Assembly: GCA_963798455.1 (NCBI GenBank)
Contig: CAWCTD010000003.1
Coordinates: forward strand, 124,001 to 188,000
From: CAWCTD01 sp963798455
GTDB taxonomy: Bacteria; Acidobacteriota; Terriglobia; Bryobacterales; Bryobacteraceae
Direction: 5' to 3'
Length of the DNA stretch: 64,000 nt
In this document: positions 25,656 through 35,926 of the stretch, in pieces
Layout of the letters: every line of letters begins with the position of its first letter
Numbering within the stretch: position 1 is the stretch's first letter
The notes under the pieces: generated by a model
What the model was told of the DNA's origin: nothing
Seen by the model: the letters and a program-made list of their open reading frames with translations, nothing else
Database searches by the model: none
Translations under genes and position numbers: made by a program

Positions 25656-27970
25656 GCTCGACCTCCTCGATGAGTTTTCGGACCGAGGCGTCAGACTCGA
25701 CCCGTTCCGCCTTGCCCTCGAAGTGGTAGGACACCCATCGGGCGTCCTTCTGCTCAAGGCGGTTGAAGAAGTAGCAGGCGATCTCCTCCGACTCAGGAAC
25801 CGGCATCATGCGGAAGAAGTGCAAGAGCTGGAGCGGCTGTCGGGAGGTGGTGTCGAAGAAGTAAAGCTCGTTTGCGTCCATTGCTGTTGAACGTCTCGAC
25901 CTTCTCTTCCCTGAAGATCTGGTGGCTCCCCATCAGTTTGGACACTTCGTAGTAGTACAGGCCCGCGGTGTACACATTGCTCCCTGGTCGGACAAGCCAC
26001 CAATCTTCGAAGACCGTTCCAATGATGGCGCGGAGGCGGGTGAGCTCCTCTTGAAGGAGCGTGAGGCGATGGTCGTGCTCCTTCTTGGCAATGATGCCGC
26101 TATGGCCTTTCCAGTTGTTCCGGTAGCGGCTTGCCTTCTCCAGAACCGCGTAAAGGTTCTTGTTTGCAATGGCACCAATTTTCTCGCGGTCGCTCACCCT
26201 GTAGAGGGAAAGGCACCGATTCTGGTCATAATGTTCTCCGCTTGAAAGCATTTGAAGGGTGGTCTTGGCGAGGCGCTGGCAGCGCACGACCCATTCGCCG
26301 AAGGCGCTCCTCGCCAGCGAGTGTGGATTGTCCTTTCCCGCTTCGAACCATTCACGTTTGTGCGCCTGGAAGAACTGCTGGTCGGAGTGGAATGCACTCG
26401 TCATGAGGGTGCCAAGGAACTGAGTCGTGGCCTCGAAGAAGTTGAGAAGGTGCGCTACCTTGTGTTCTGGATTGATACTCGCGTTGTAGCGCTGGAGAAT
26501 TGACGCAAGCGGGAAAGGCAGGGTCTCCAGCCACGCCTCGATGCTCTCTTTCTGATTCAGCTTGCCGAGGGCTTTTCGGACCTTCTCCGCATCGACGGGA
26601 CGATTCCAAAGCCCCCGGTGGAGCTGATCGAGTTGCAGTTGGAGCTCTGCAATCTCACGGCCTACGTCGACGGCTGGCTTCTGGGCCGCGAGTGGGAGCA
26701 GGTACACTGTCGCGTCGAGGAGGCTTTTCTTGTTGATTTTCGGGATAAAGGCTCCGGTCAGTAGCGCATCGCGCGTCTTCCTGCCCAGCGGAGAGTTGAA
26801 AAACGCGGCCAGGAACTCTGCATAGGTCTTTTCTGGATTCAGAACGAGTTGGGCGTAGTTGTGCGGCTTGATCTTGAAGTCCGCCAGCGAAGTGACGGCC
26901 GATGAGGTCCCGATAAGGGGCAGGTAGACGCTGTTTGGGCGGTCTTCGAACGGGTTCTCCTCGTTCTTGCGATCAGCGAGATTAACGTCTTCGACAACCT
27001 CTGCAAGCGGAACAGGTTCCAGCCCACTGCGGTCGACGAGTCGCTGCTGTTCCTCTGCGGCAACAAGACCGCGCCAGCCCCGATAGTCTTCGAGTTTCAC
27101 AAGCCTGCCGAGCTCGGGAACCGGGCCTGGTGTCCTCTTCCGCAGGTTCTTGAGCAGCGGCGTCGGATCGCGGTCTGGACTCAACTGTCCGACGAAGACT
27201 TCATCGGTCTCTTGCCTGCTGATGAAAACCAAATTGAGCTCAATTGACGTGAGCGGAGCAAAAACACTCGCCGGCAGCGCAATGACGGACTTGACGTGAA
27301 GGCCCAGTTTTGGGAGAGCGTCTCGCGTCGATGCAGACTGCGCGGAAAAGAAGAAACTGTTCGGCAGGATGAAGATCGCCTCACCGCCCTTGGTGAGATG
27401 CGCGGCTGCCTTGAGGGCGAGGATATTCGTCTCTGAGTCCCGCACCTCGACAGTGCCTTCGCCGATTTGGAAATTCCCGGTTACCGGACGGAGGCCCAAG
27501 GGCGGGGATGAGACGATCAGGTCAAATGTGCCGAGCTTGTCTAGTGCGGCGCCGGGCTCTTCGTTCAGCCACTCCACGGCACCCAAGGTTGACATGGCCT
27601 GCGCCAGCCGGACGGCGTGGGTATTCGGCTCGATGCCGACAGCCTTGGGAATCTGACCGGCCTCGGCGACTGGCAAGAGCAGAGAGCCTATAGCAACGCA
27701 GGGATCGAGGATGCTTTGAGGTCTCCTGTCAGTTACGTAGGCAGAGATGAAGTCCGTGACGTACGGTGGAATGACTACGTATTCGCCGCGGCCGAGCCGA
27801 ATGCTCAACGCCTGGAGATCCTGCCACGTCGCAGGAATCTTCTCCTTCCTTGCGGCCTCAACAAGAACCTCCAGGTTCAATCGTAGTCCACTGCGGTGTA
27901 GCCGATCTGCCAGTGCCCACAGTGGTGATTGGCTTTCGCTTTGTTTTTGGTTTTGGATCTTCTTGGGCAT
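25639..27970 (-). CDS. Degenerate N6-adenine-methylase-like protein, frameshifted near its end
   Basis: Resembles HsdM-type methylases but with weakened motifs: DPCVAIGSLLLP replaces DPACGSG (motif I) and SSPPLG replaces NPPF (motif IV, about residue 155). Target recognition-like C-terminal half, long helices. The open frame runs to 25793, but at 25889-25895 the coding strand reads GACGTTC where GACGTC would keep the frame and lead into NELYFFDTTSRQPLQLLHFF and EQKDARWVSYHFEGKAERV, ending QNNGD at 25639. Without the extra base the protein has about 777 aa. Loss of the standard motif residues suggests it no longer methylates, or binds DNA or SAM differently. It follows the 492-aa nuclease-like gene, with a vestigial HsdS tail between them. 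Confidence 0.7.
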
Positions 27971-28042
27971 ACGTGTTTACAGTTCCCCGGAGAAGGCTTT
28001 GGAGAGGATGGAGGGCATAAGGGCGTCATTCCCCATTGTTCT
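27968..28042. repeat. 75-bp direct repeat, copy 2 (HsdS C-terminal remnant)
   Basis: Matches 25581-25655 with a handful of changes. On the minus strand it lies between the 492-aa gene (ends 28041) and the methylase-like gene (starts 27970) and encodes ALMPSILSKAFSGEL plus stop. The two copies thus bracket a 2387-bp cassette holding the methylase-like gene. Confidence 0.8.
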
Positions 28043-29519
28043 ACGCCTTAGACCCCGACGGCTTGTTGTCCTTCCGCGCATCAATCAAAATCACATTCTT
28101 GTCATCGGCGAGCTTGAGCTTCTTGAGAATGCCCTCCACCCGCTTTCGCTCGCCAGCCGAGAAATACACGATCACTTTGATGCTCTGCTTGGCGTCGCTC
28201 GCCTTCTCATACACGGCTGTCTGGCGTTTCAGGTTTTGCTCAAGGTGCGAGTTCTTGGCGAGCTTGAATTCAACCAGCGTCTTATCCTTGGCACCCCGGG
28301 ACACCTTGAAATCAACCGGACCCCCTCCGTCATTCGCCTCGCGCGTGACATCGGATGGGGACGCAAACCATGTCATACGGTATAGGATATGCAAGTCGGA
28401 TTCCCGCTCGATAGGCTCACCCTTCACGTAAAACACCTTGTGGCCACCCCTGTTTTCAATGACATCCTTCAAGAACTGGACCCGCTGGTATGCCTCCGCA
28501 TAGGTCTCTCCGGTGTTCTTGTAAAAGTCCGTTCCTGATTTCAAGAGCTCCGACAGTTGCCTGAACTGCTGCAGGTACAGCATCCTGGAGAAGGCCACCT
28601 TGGCCGACGCGATGCTCTCGGCGTCATCGCCGTGGTCCTCCTTGTACTTGATGAAGAAGTCGATGAATTCCGGAAAATGAATAATCGTCTGAATCTTAGC
28701 TGCCTTCTCTTCCTCCTTCGTCGCGCGCTTCGGCAACACCTTTCGAAAGTAATTGTTAATTGCCGCCCGCAATTCTACATTAGGTATCGCGTTTGGGATA
28801 CTACTGAAGTCATGAAGAAGACTCGGCTTGTTTATCCATGTCTCATCCTTTGTAAGAACGTCGCGCGGTGTAAGCAACACAAAGTCGTTACCGAAGGCCG
28901 GTAAATCGAATGTCCGCGCTTCCCACGATTCCGTGTCGTAGTTGAAGATCGCCTTACGGACGGCGAAAGCCCTACGCAGTGCCGGTCCTATGTGCGCCTG
29001 CGCGAACGTCTGGGTATATTGCAGAAGAAAGCCAAGAATGAGATTGTTGGTGAAGTCACTGATGTTGTCGCGCCCGACACCATCGCTGATAAGACACAGC
29101 TTCTCCAAGTGACTTCCCTTTGTCAGGGTTTCCTCCCCGAAGCTGCTAAAGAGCGCTCCGAGATTGTCGTGGAGAGCTCGGGCGAACTTCCCTCCAAGCC
29201 CATGACCTGCATTGCCCGTGGCGGAGAAACCGAGCCAATTCTGCTTGATCTCGGGAAAGCGGTACCACGCGCGAATGAGGTCCGGATCAAGTTGTTTGCT
29301 TGCAGATTTGTCTCGCAGAAACCGCAGGTACCGGATCATCGCATCGTGCAGCTCGCGATAACGCTTCTTGCGGCTGTTGAAAAGAAGGAACGGATCGACG
29401 AAGAGCGGGAGATCGGACAACAATGAGATGTCGAACGCGCCATATTTTTCCACAGTCTTTTGCGACACGCCGAAGAAGTCGGAAAACGTGACGTTCATTT
29501 GTGGCAGGTTCTGCTTCAT
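28041..29519 (-). CDS. Hsd-linked protein with C-terminal PD-(D/E)XK-like motif (492 aa)
   Basis: Unnamed family. N-terminal part has FDISLLSDLPLFVDPFLLFN, a Ser/Leu/Asp-rich opening; the C-terminus shows a PD-(D/E)XK-like core, PVDF (Asp403), then LVEFKLAKN (Glu417, Lys419), the same D-x13-E-x-K spacing as in the HsdR of this operon. A nuclease activity is therefore possible (inferred, motif only). The ATG overlaps the hsdS stop by four bases (ATGA), which shows translational coupling to the type I system. DNA in this stretch is visibly more AT-rich than in the flanking core genes. Confidence 0.7.
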   Translation of the reverse strand: MKQNLPQMNVTFSDFFGVSQKTVEKYGAFDISLLSDLPLFVDPFLLFNSRKKRYRELHDAMIRYLRFLRDKSASKQLDPDLIRAWYRFPEIKQNWLGFSATGNAGHGLGGKFARALHDNLGALFSSFGEETLTKGSHLEKLCLISDGVGRDNISDFTNNLILGFLLQYTQTFAQAHIGPALRRAFAVRKAIFNYDTESWEARTFDLPAFGNDFVLLTPRDVLTKDETWINKPSLLHDFSSIPNAIPNVELRAAINNYFRKVLPKRATKEEEKAAKIQTIIHFPEFIDFFIKYKEDHGDDAESIASAKVAFSRMLYLQQFRQLSELLKSGTDFYKNTGETYAEAYQRVQFLKDVIENRGGHKVFYVKGEPIERESDLHILYRMTWFASPSDVTREANDGGGPVDFKVSRGAKDKTLVEFKLAKNSHLEQNLKRQTAVYEKASDAKQSIKVIVYFSAGERKRVEGILKKLKLADDKNVILIDARKDNKPSGSKA

Positions 29520-31090
29520 GCTCGATTGAGACGGCGCCTTTTCACCTTATGTGCAGCACTCCCGGTTTCATCCGCTTCAGCTTGGCGCTGGGCGCGGATT
29601 CGGTCAAGAAGGACGGAGGCGGGTTCGTAGTCCCTTCCCTCACGACGGGCGAGTTCCGCTTCGGTCGGGACGAGCTCGCCGCGGAAAGCTTTGGCCAGAA
29701 TCGCCTGCGTGAGCTTGTCAGCGCGTTTCGTCGCGGCCTCGATGCGCTTTTCGATCTTGTCGGCGAGCTTGAAGAGGATTTCGACCCGGCGGACGATTTC
29801 GCGCTGTTCTTCGAGAGGTGGCAGTACGAAAGGTAATTCCCTTACCCGCTGACAATTCAAGGCCTGCGGGCCGGTGCCTCCGCCATATTCGCGATTCGCC
29901 TCGTACTGAAAATGAAACCACCGCCACAAATACCTTGACATCAGTAGACCGTGGCTAATCAACACGGCGGCGAGGTTCTGATTCATTGTTGCCTCGATTT
30001 CGAGAATCGACGACTGACCTCTTGTCTTGCCCTCGCCAATCATTGCCAACAGAACCGTGCCAGGAGGTAGAAGCCTTACCGAACAGCTCTCATATCCGGC
30101 TTGGGTGATCTTCTCGCGAGTAGTGTCGATAATGTTGTTTCGAACTTCTCCGGAGCTGACCCACGAAATGCTGCCACCCCAGAACTTCGCCTCCTTCCTG
30201 GAAGGCGTGCTCCCGTTGAGAACTGTGCCCATTGCTCCCACCCGGCACGGGCACCAAGTGTCAGGTAGATCCTCGAAGCCCAGGCCGTCTACGTCGACCG
30301 AAAGTCGGGCTTGCTCAAAAGCCTCCGCAATCTGCTTCTTGTCTTTCCTGCTTTCAGCTGTGGCTAGTCGCGTCTCCTTGATCCGTTCGAGTAATGTCGT
30401 AGCCGGTTCCACGTCTGCATGACGGTCCCGCCAATCTTCAGTGAGGCGGCCGGAGCAGGCGGCGGCGAGAACGGACTGGCGGAAGGCCTTCAGGATCTTG
30501 GGGACTTTGGCGAGACGATCGCGGGAGGCGTTGACATGTGTGAGGAGGTCTTCAATCTTGGCAGTGATGCGGCGTTGTTCCGCTTTTGGAGGAAGGGGAA
30601 ATAATAGATCTCTCAGGTCTCCTCGGTTGAACCCCATTTGACAACTGCGGGAGTTATGGCTGATTACCTCCCTAAACCAAGGCCCACTAAAGTAAGATTT
30701 AACAAATTCACGGCTAACAAGATCAGTCGAGAAGATCAACTTGGCTAATGCGACATTATATGCACCAGAAAGACCGGTACATATGCGACCGAGAGAATCA
30801 TCGACCGAACCTCCTCCGTATCGTGCCAACAAAAGGTCATTCGTCTCCATCTTTTTCAATCGTGGACTATCGGGAACAAATGTAGGAACTGGCTTATGCC
30901 CGAAATCACGAATTTGAGCAAGTCGCACATAGCCTGATCGAGGCTCGTATATGAACTTTTCTCTCGGCGGCTGCGAACCACCTTCGTAGTCAATTACATC
31001 GAGAAATTTAACGCTGGCCCACCCCTCCGGCAGTTCGTCGGGAGTTGCCTCGGACTCGCCTGCCGGTTTTGATTTGGGCTTCGCGGTCAT
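29516..31090 (-). CDS. hsdS: Type I restriction-modification specificity subunit HsdS
   Basis: 524 aa with two target-recognition domains (about 20-170 and 270-440), each followed by a helical conserved repeat: PLPPKAEQRRITAKIEDLL and VLPPLEEQREIVRRVEILF. C-terminal AILAKAFRGELVPTEAELA is the usual HsdS end. It sets the two-part DNA target of the HsdRMS complex. Overlaps hsdM and the 492-aa gene by four bases each. The target sequence cannot be read from the protein. Confidence 0.92.
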   Translation of the reverse strand: MTAKPKSKPAGESEATPDELPEGWASVKFLDVIDYEGGSQPPREKFIYEPRSGYVRLAQIRDFGHKPVPTFVPDSPRLKKMETNDLLLARYGGGSVDDSLGRICTGLSGAYNVALAKLIFSTDLVSREFVKSYFSGPWFREVISHNSRSCQMGFNRGDLRDLLFPLPPKAEQRRITAKIEDLLTHVNASRDRLAKVPKILKAFRQSVLAAACSGRLTEDWRDRHADVEPATTLLERIKETRLATAESRKDKKQIAEAFEQARLSVDVDGLGFEDLPDTWCPCRVGAMGTVLNGSTPSRKEAKFWGGSISWVSSGEVRNNIIDTTREKITQAGYESCSVRLLPPGTVLLAMIGEGKTRGQSSILEIEATMNQNLAAVLISHGLLMSRYLWRWFHFQYEANREYGGGTGPQALNCQRVRELPFVLPPLEEQREIVRRVEILFKLADKIEKRIEAATKRADKLTQAILAKAFRGELVPTEAELARREGRDYEPASVLLDRIRAQRQAEADETGSAAHKVKRRRLNRA

Positions 31091-32587
31091 ATCTTCCCCG
31101 CGAGCTTCTTAGCGCGCTCGACGCCCTTGCCGTTTCCGTTCCCGTTTTCCAGGGCTACAAGGACGGCGTTGAGCTCCTCGACGGCGGCTTCAAGTTCGGC
31201 GATGGCGTCGGTCGCCAGTTCATCCGGCTCCGGCAAGTCGTCCATGTCGTCGAGCGACTCATCCTTCAACCATTTCAAGCCGTCAATCTTGTAGTCGCGC
31301 TTCTTGACCTCATCGATCGTGAACGACCGCCAGCGGTCCTCCTTGGAGTCACTTGCCTTGCGCTTCGCGCGGCCGTACGGATCGGAGCCGAAGCACTTCT
31401 CAAACTCCTTGAAGTATTCGGCCGTGAGCGGCCGGTCCTTCTTGGTGATGCGGGGAACATTCGTCCGCGCGTCGTAAACCCACATGGTCTCTGTCGGGAG
31501 GCCCTTTGTGAAAAAGACGACGTTTGTCTTGGTGCCGGGGCTATAGGGCGAAAAGGTACCGTTCGGCAGCCGGAGCACGGTGTGGAGATTGCAATCCTTC
31601 ATGAGGATCTCGAACACGTCCCCGGCTTGGTCGGCGAAGAGGCAGTTGTCCGGGACGACAACGGCCGCGCGGCCGCCGGGCTTCAAGATAGTAAGGACGT
31701 GCTGAAGGAAGTTTAGCTGCTTGTTCGAGGTGGCGATCGTGAAGTCCTCACGGCTCGGGATCTCGTTGGCGCCCTTCGTGCCGAACGGGGGGTTCGTAAG
31801 CACAACGTCGAAGCGGCGGCTGCCGGAAACTTCGTAGATCGAGTCGCCGCCCTTGATCTGGGGTTCGAGGCCGTGGAGATAGAGGTTCATGAGCGCCAAG
31901 CGCCGCGGCTGGTCCACCAGCTCCTGGCCGAAATACGTCTGTTTCCTGACGCGCTTTGCGAGCGCCTTTTCCATGGCGCCGCCCTTGGTCTCCTTAATCA
32001 GCCACTCATAGGAGGACACCAGAGAAGCCGCCGGTACCACAGGCGGGGTCGCAGATGGTGAATTCGGCGTGTGCCCGCGGGTCGGGCTTTACGCACCGGA
32101 CGAGAGACTGGATGAGGATGCGGGGCGTGAAGTACTGGCCGGCGCCCTTCTTGCCCTCGCTTGCGGCCTTTTCGAGGAGTCCTTCGAAGGCGGCGGCTTT
32201 GACGTCGATATCGAGCGCGGTCCACTCCGTCTCGTCAATGACGCCGATGAGCTTCTTGAGGTTGACGGGATTGGTGAACCGCGAGACGGCCTTGGCGAAG
32301 ATTGCCCCCAGGAGATCCCGTTGACGCCCGAGCGCACGGAGGACATCCATGTAGTACTCTGTCAGCTTCGTACCCGATTTCCCTTCGAGCGTCGGCCAGG
32401 AGCAGTCGACTTCGACTTCCTTGTCCTTGTCGTCGAGGTACTTCGTATGGCTCAGGTCGATGCCTCGCTCGTCTGCCATCTTCAAGAAGAGAAGGTAGGT
32501 CAACTGCTCGATGTAGTCGCCATACCCGACCCCGTCGTGCCGGAGGGTGTGGCAGAAGCCCCAGAGTTTTTGTACAACGTCGCTCAT
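31087..32587 (-). pseudogene. hsdM: Type I DNA methylase HsdM, one frameshift
   Basis: N6-adenine methyltransferase subunit. First frame (32587 to about 32023): N-terminal domain (MSDVVQKLWGFCHTLRHDGV) and motif I DPACGTGGF. Second frame (to 31087): VSSYEWLIKETKGG, motif IV NPPFGTKG, and the C-terminal helices. The coding strand has TTCTCTGG where TTCCTGG is expected, a one-base insertion near 32022. This break is not at GACGTC. If real, the system cannot methylate its own target and HsdR would be dangerous, so a sequence error or silencing of hsdR is likely. Overlaps hsdR by 4 bp and hsdS by 4 bp. Confidence 0.85.
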
Positions 32588-35292
32588 GCTGCGATTGCCT
32601 CGTTACATTGAAGGATAAGCTGCGGGAGGTCGCCCGCGAAGACCTTGACCGCACGGCCCCAGCCACCGGCGCGCTCAAAGATCGGAAAGACGTCGAAGTC
32701 CTCCTCGTCGATGGAGAGGTTCTCGATCAGGTGCCCGCGGATGCGCTCGAGCCACTGCTGTTGCTCGAGCGTGAAGGTGCGGCCGTCGGTGATCCTCGCG
32801 AAGGCACGCTCGACGCGCTCGGCTGCGGTCAACAGCGGGTTCTGCTCGTCCGACGCGTGTTTGACCATCGAGATGATGTCCGCAAGCGCCTTGTCATAGC
32901 GGAGCTTGTGCGCCGCCTGGAGGTTCTTGACGGTGAAGCGCAGGGGGGCCGCGGCCAGTTTCTGTTGTAGATCGGCGAGCGCCTCGGTGTTCCAATCTTT
33001 GGGCCGTTGGAGCAGGATGCTGATCGCCTCGATGTGGTCGGGATTCTCCTGCACGAATGCGGCAAAGGCGGTGAGGTAGTCGGCCGGCCTATATTCCTTG
33101 CCGTCGGTGCCACGCACTTTCCATTCCGATGTGACAGTGTCCACCGTCTCGTGGGCGATGACGAACGTCCGCTTCTTCCGGGGGTAGGTGTAGAGAAGGT
33201 CCTGGAAGGACTTATCGCGGAGGATCTGCATCGTGCCCGTGAAGTCCTCATTGAGGGCGCGTGGGAGCGAGGCGGCGAAACGGCCCATGTCGCCGTCGGG
33301 AATGTATGCGGCAAAGAGTTCCCGGGCTTCCGCCGACATGTCCTTGTCGATCCGGCGGAGGCGCTTCACAAGGCAGCGGGTGTTGTACTCGCGGTCCTGA
33401 TTTTCCCAGATCGCCTCGATGATCTCCTCGATGGTCCGGACCTCCGGCTGGGGCGGTTCTGCGGTGATGGCCGTTACGTTCTTGAAGTACTCGAGGAGCG
33501 TGCCGTCAAAACAGTCGTAGACCACGAAGTGCGATTTGTCGGGATAGTGTTCGCCCCTGCGCGTCCCGCGGCCGAGCATTTGCTCGAAGAGGATGCGGGA
33601 TTTCACCGGTCGCAGGAAGACGATGTACTCGAGATCGGGGATGTCAACGCCCGTTGAGAGCATGTCGACGGTGACGACGATGCCCGGCTCCTTGCGGTTC
33701 CGGAATTCGCGGATCTTCTGTAGTGGTCGATCGACCGTGGGGCTTCCGGTGATCTTCTGCACGAATGAGTCGCCGCGGCCGAAGACATCGCGGGCGAGGT
33801 CGACGAGTTGGTCGGCGTGCGAGGTGTGCGGGAGGTCGTTGACCGCGAAGATGAGGGTCTTGGGGAATCGCTTGCACTCCTCCTCGTGTTCAGTGGCGTA
33901 CTTCTTGACCTCCTCCAGAATCTTGCGGTTCGAATCGGGCGAGGTGACCTTCTCTTCGATCTCGGTCGTGTCGTACTGGCGTTCGTCCTCGAGTTCGTCG
34001 AGTTGCTTTGAGCCCGTTTCGGGGTCAACGAAGCTTACCTGCTCGCCCTCTTGGAGAAAGACGCCCTGCATCCGGACATTCGACTTGATCGTGACCACGT
34101 CATAGTCGACCAGGTACCCCTCGCGGACTGCCCGCTCATACTCGTAGCGGTAGACGACCTCCTTGAAGTAGGAGGTAGTGTGGGACGCGGGTGTCGCGGT
34201 AAGCCCCACCTTGATCGCGTCAAAGTGGTCCATCGCCTGACGCCAGATCGCCGTCTCTTTGGCCGTGTACCCGCGGTGGCATTCGTCCGCGATGATGAGG
34301 TCGAAGGCGTGGATGGGGATGGGCTCCTCTTCGACATCCTCTTCTATCTCTTCAGCGCCGAGATCCGGGATCACGTCACGCCCGAAAAGGTTGATGGTTG
34401 TGCGCTGGATGGTCGAGATGTAAACGAATGCGTGACCAGGCTTCGGGTCTTTCAGGTAGCCTTTCGGCAGGACTTTCGGGTCCCACTTCTCGTCCTCTTC
34501 AAGGTCGTCCTTGTGGAATTGCTGGTGATACACCTCATAGACCTGGTTGAACTTGAGCCCCGGCTCGGCTTCGAATGACGCGAAGGCCTTCACGGCCTGA
34601 GCGGCGAGAGCCCGGCGATCGACGAGGAAGAGGATGCGTTTTGCGACGCCGGATTTCATCAGGCGGTAGACCTCGTTGACCAGGGTGAAGGTCTTGCCGG
34701 CGCCGGTCGCCATGGCCACGAGCATGTGGCGCTTCCGGTCGGCAATCGCTTTTTCGATCCCGTCGTTTGCCTCCTTCTGGTATGGCCGGATGAGCTCGTG
34801 ATCGTTGGGAGTCGCGAGCAGCGCGTCACATGCGGCCTCGAAGTCCCGTGTCATGAGCTCAAGGAGCGCGTCGGGGGTATGAAACCCGAAGATCTGACGC
34901 GAGCGATTGAGCTCGTGCCGGATGTCGTGATGCCAGATCACTTCGCCGTTCGTGGAGTAGAGGAACGGAACACGGAAGCCGCGGAAGTTGAAGGGACTCG
35001 GCTTCACGCCTTTTGAATACCGCTCGGCTTGACTGAGGACGTTCTGCGGCCCGAGTGTGAGTTTTTTGGCCTCTACTACTCCGAGGATGTGGCCGTTCAC
35101 GCAGAGCGCATAGTCGGCGGGACCGGTCTCTGTGGGGAATTCTTCGATGGCGCAGCGATCGTAGGCGGTAAGGGGTCGGGCGGGGTCAAAGTTCTTTTCG
35201 AGCACAATGGTCCATCCCGCGTCCTTGAGGCGCTTATCGACGAGCTGTTTACGGGTGAGGAATTCCGAGTTTTTGGGGGAAGCCCCGGACAT
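32584..35292 (-). CDS. hsdR: Type I restriction endonuclease HsdR
   Basis: 902 aa from the ATG at 35292. N-terminal PD-(D/E)XK nuclease: Asp60, Glu74, Lys76 (GPADYA, VVEAKK). SF2 motor: Walker A MATGAGKTFT (about 190), motif II ADECHRGY, motif III GLTATPA, motif VI QMLGRGTRRG. C-terminal helicase-associated and HsdM-binding helical part. It translocates DNA and cuts unmethylated DNA away from the site. First gene of the leftward operon hsdR-hsdM-hsdS-492-methylase-like. The frame extends 14 codons upstream to 35334, without family resemblance. Confidence 0.93.
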   Translation of the reverse strand: MSGASPKNSEFLTRKQLVDKRLKDAGWTIVLEKNFDPARPLTAYDRCAIEEFPTETGPADYALCVNGHILGVVEAKKLTLGPQNVLSQAERYSKGVKPSPFNFRGFRVPFLYSTNGEVIWHHDIRHELNRSRQIFGFHTPDALLELMTRDFEAACDALLATPNDHELIRPYQKEANDGIEKAIADRKRHMLVAMATGAGKTFTLVNEVYRLMKSGVAKRILFLVDRRALAAQAVKAFASFEAEPGLKFNQVYEVYHQQFHKDDLEEDEKWDPKVLPKGYLKDPKPGHAFVYISTIQRTTINLFGRDVIPDLGAEEIEEDVEEEPIPIHAFDLIIADECHRGYTAKETAIWRQAMDHFDAIKVGLTATPASHTTSYFKEVVYRYEYERAVREGYLVDYDVVTIKSNVRMQGVFLQEGEQVSFVDPETGSKQLDELEDERQYDTTEIEEKVTSPDSNRKILEEVKKYATEHEEECKRFPKTLIFAVNDLPHTSHADQLVDLARDVFGRGDSFVQKITGSPTVDRPLQKIREFRNRKEPGIVVTVDMLSTGVDIPDLEYIVFLRPVKSRILFEQMLGRGTRRGEHYPDKSHFVVYDCFDGTLLEYFKNVTAITAEPPQPEVRTIEEIIEAIWENQDREYNTRCLVKRLRRIDKDMSAEARELFAAYIPDGDMGRFAASLPRALNEDFTGTMQILRDKSFQDLLYTYPRKKRTFVIAHETVDTVTSEWKVRGTDGKEYRPADYLTAFAAFVQENPDHIEAISILLQRPKDWNTEALADLQQKLAAAPLRFTVKNLQAAHKLRYDKALADIISMVKHASDEQNPLLTAAERVERAFARITDGRTFTLEQQQWLERIRGHLIENLSIDEEDFDVFPIFERAGGWGRAVKVFAGDLPQLILQCNEAIAA

Positions 35293-35459
35293 TATCGAGC
35301 GTCTGGTCCGCTTCCTCGACGGGTGCCTCGGCACGTCTACTGTTCCTCCTACGGGAAAAACGACGGGCGCATTCTGGTCGGAGGAGTGGGGAAGCCCGCA
35401 GACCTTCGATTATTCGTCTTATGGCACCGCACTGGTCGAACTCACCGTGGCGTCTTAGG
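35280..35459 (+). pseudogene. Possible 3' gene fragment beside hsdR
   Basis: A + strand frame ends TTGAFWSEEWGSPQTFDYSS and YGTALVELTVAS at 35459, which reads like the C-terminus of a secreted enzyme. No 5' part is present: hsdR lies where it would be. It could mark the other edge of the accessory region, but the family is not recognised. Confidence 0.25.
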
Positions 35460-35926
35460 AGGAAGCCTCCTACTGGTACTGGGCCTTTCAGTATTCAGGC
35501 TTCCAGGGTTGATTCTATATTGGCCGCGAGTCCATGGCAACCATCTTGCTCATCTTGCTCATGCGTCCCGATCCCCAGGCGCACGAAAAGCGTCGGAGGA
35601 CACGTTTCTCCATCCCCGCCCCTGGAGGTGATACTGAGCAGTGATGGCTGTTCAGGTTCTCAGGCCGGCGGGGAGGCGCCTCCGAGACCTGTTCCAGAAG
35701 TCCTTCACATGTGCCACGCAAGATGATGTTGTCCGAGCGCCACTTCTTCTAGGCTCAAGGCCTAGCGCGCGCTTGTTCCTGAAGCCTGAACTTTGGATGC
35801 GCCGGCGCTGCGTGGGCCAGGTCCGTCGTGCAAGGGCGTAAGTTCAGCCTGCCCCGGCTCCAGAGGATCCATCCCTTACACAACCCCGCTGAGCAGTACT
35901 TGCGCGACAGACGATCCTCGGTCAAT
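35293..35926. other. Intergenic region between hsdR and the TPR gene
   Basis: Apart from the possible fragment above, no gene is supported. Various short open frames lack family resemblance. Promoters for hsdR (leftward) and the TPR gene (rightward) should be here but no clear hexamers were found. Confidence 0.4.

Noticed and set aside
25793..25880. Uncorrected C-terminus of the methylase-like protein
   Set aside because: The other frame gives a long coherent continuation to 25639 ending at the HsdS-tail repeat, so the short Leu/His-rich end is taken as a frameshift product.
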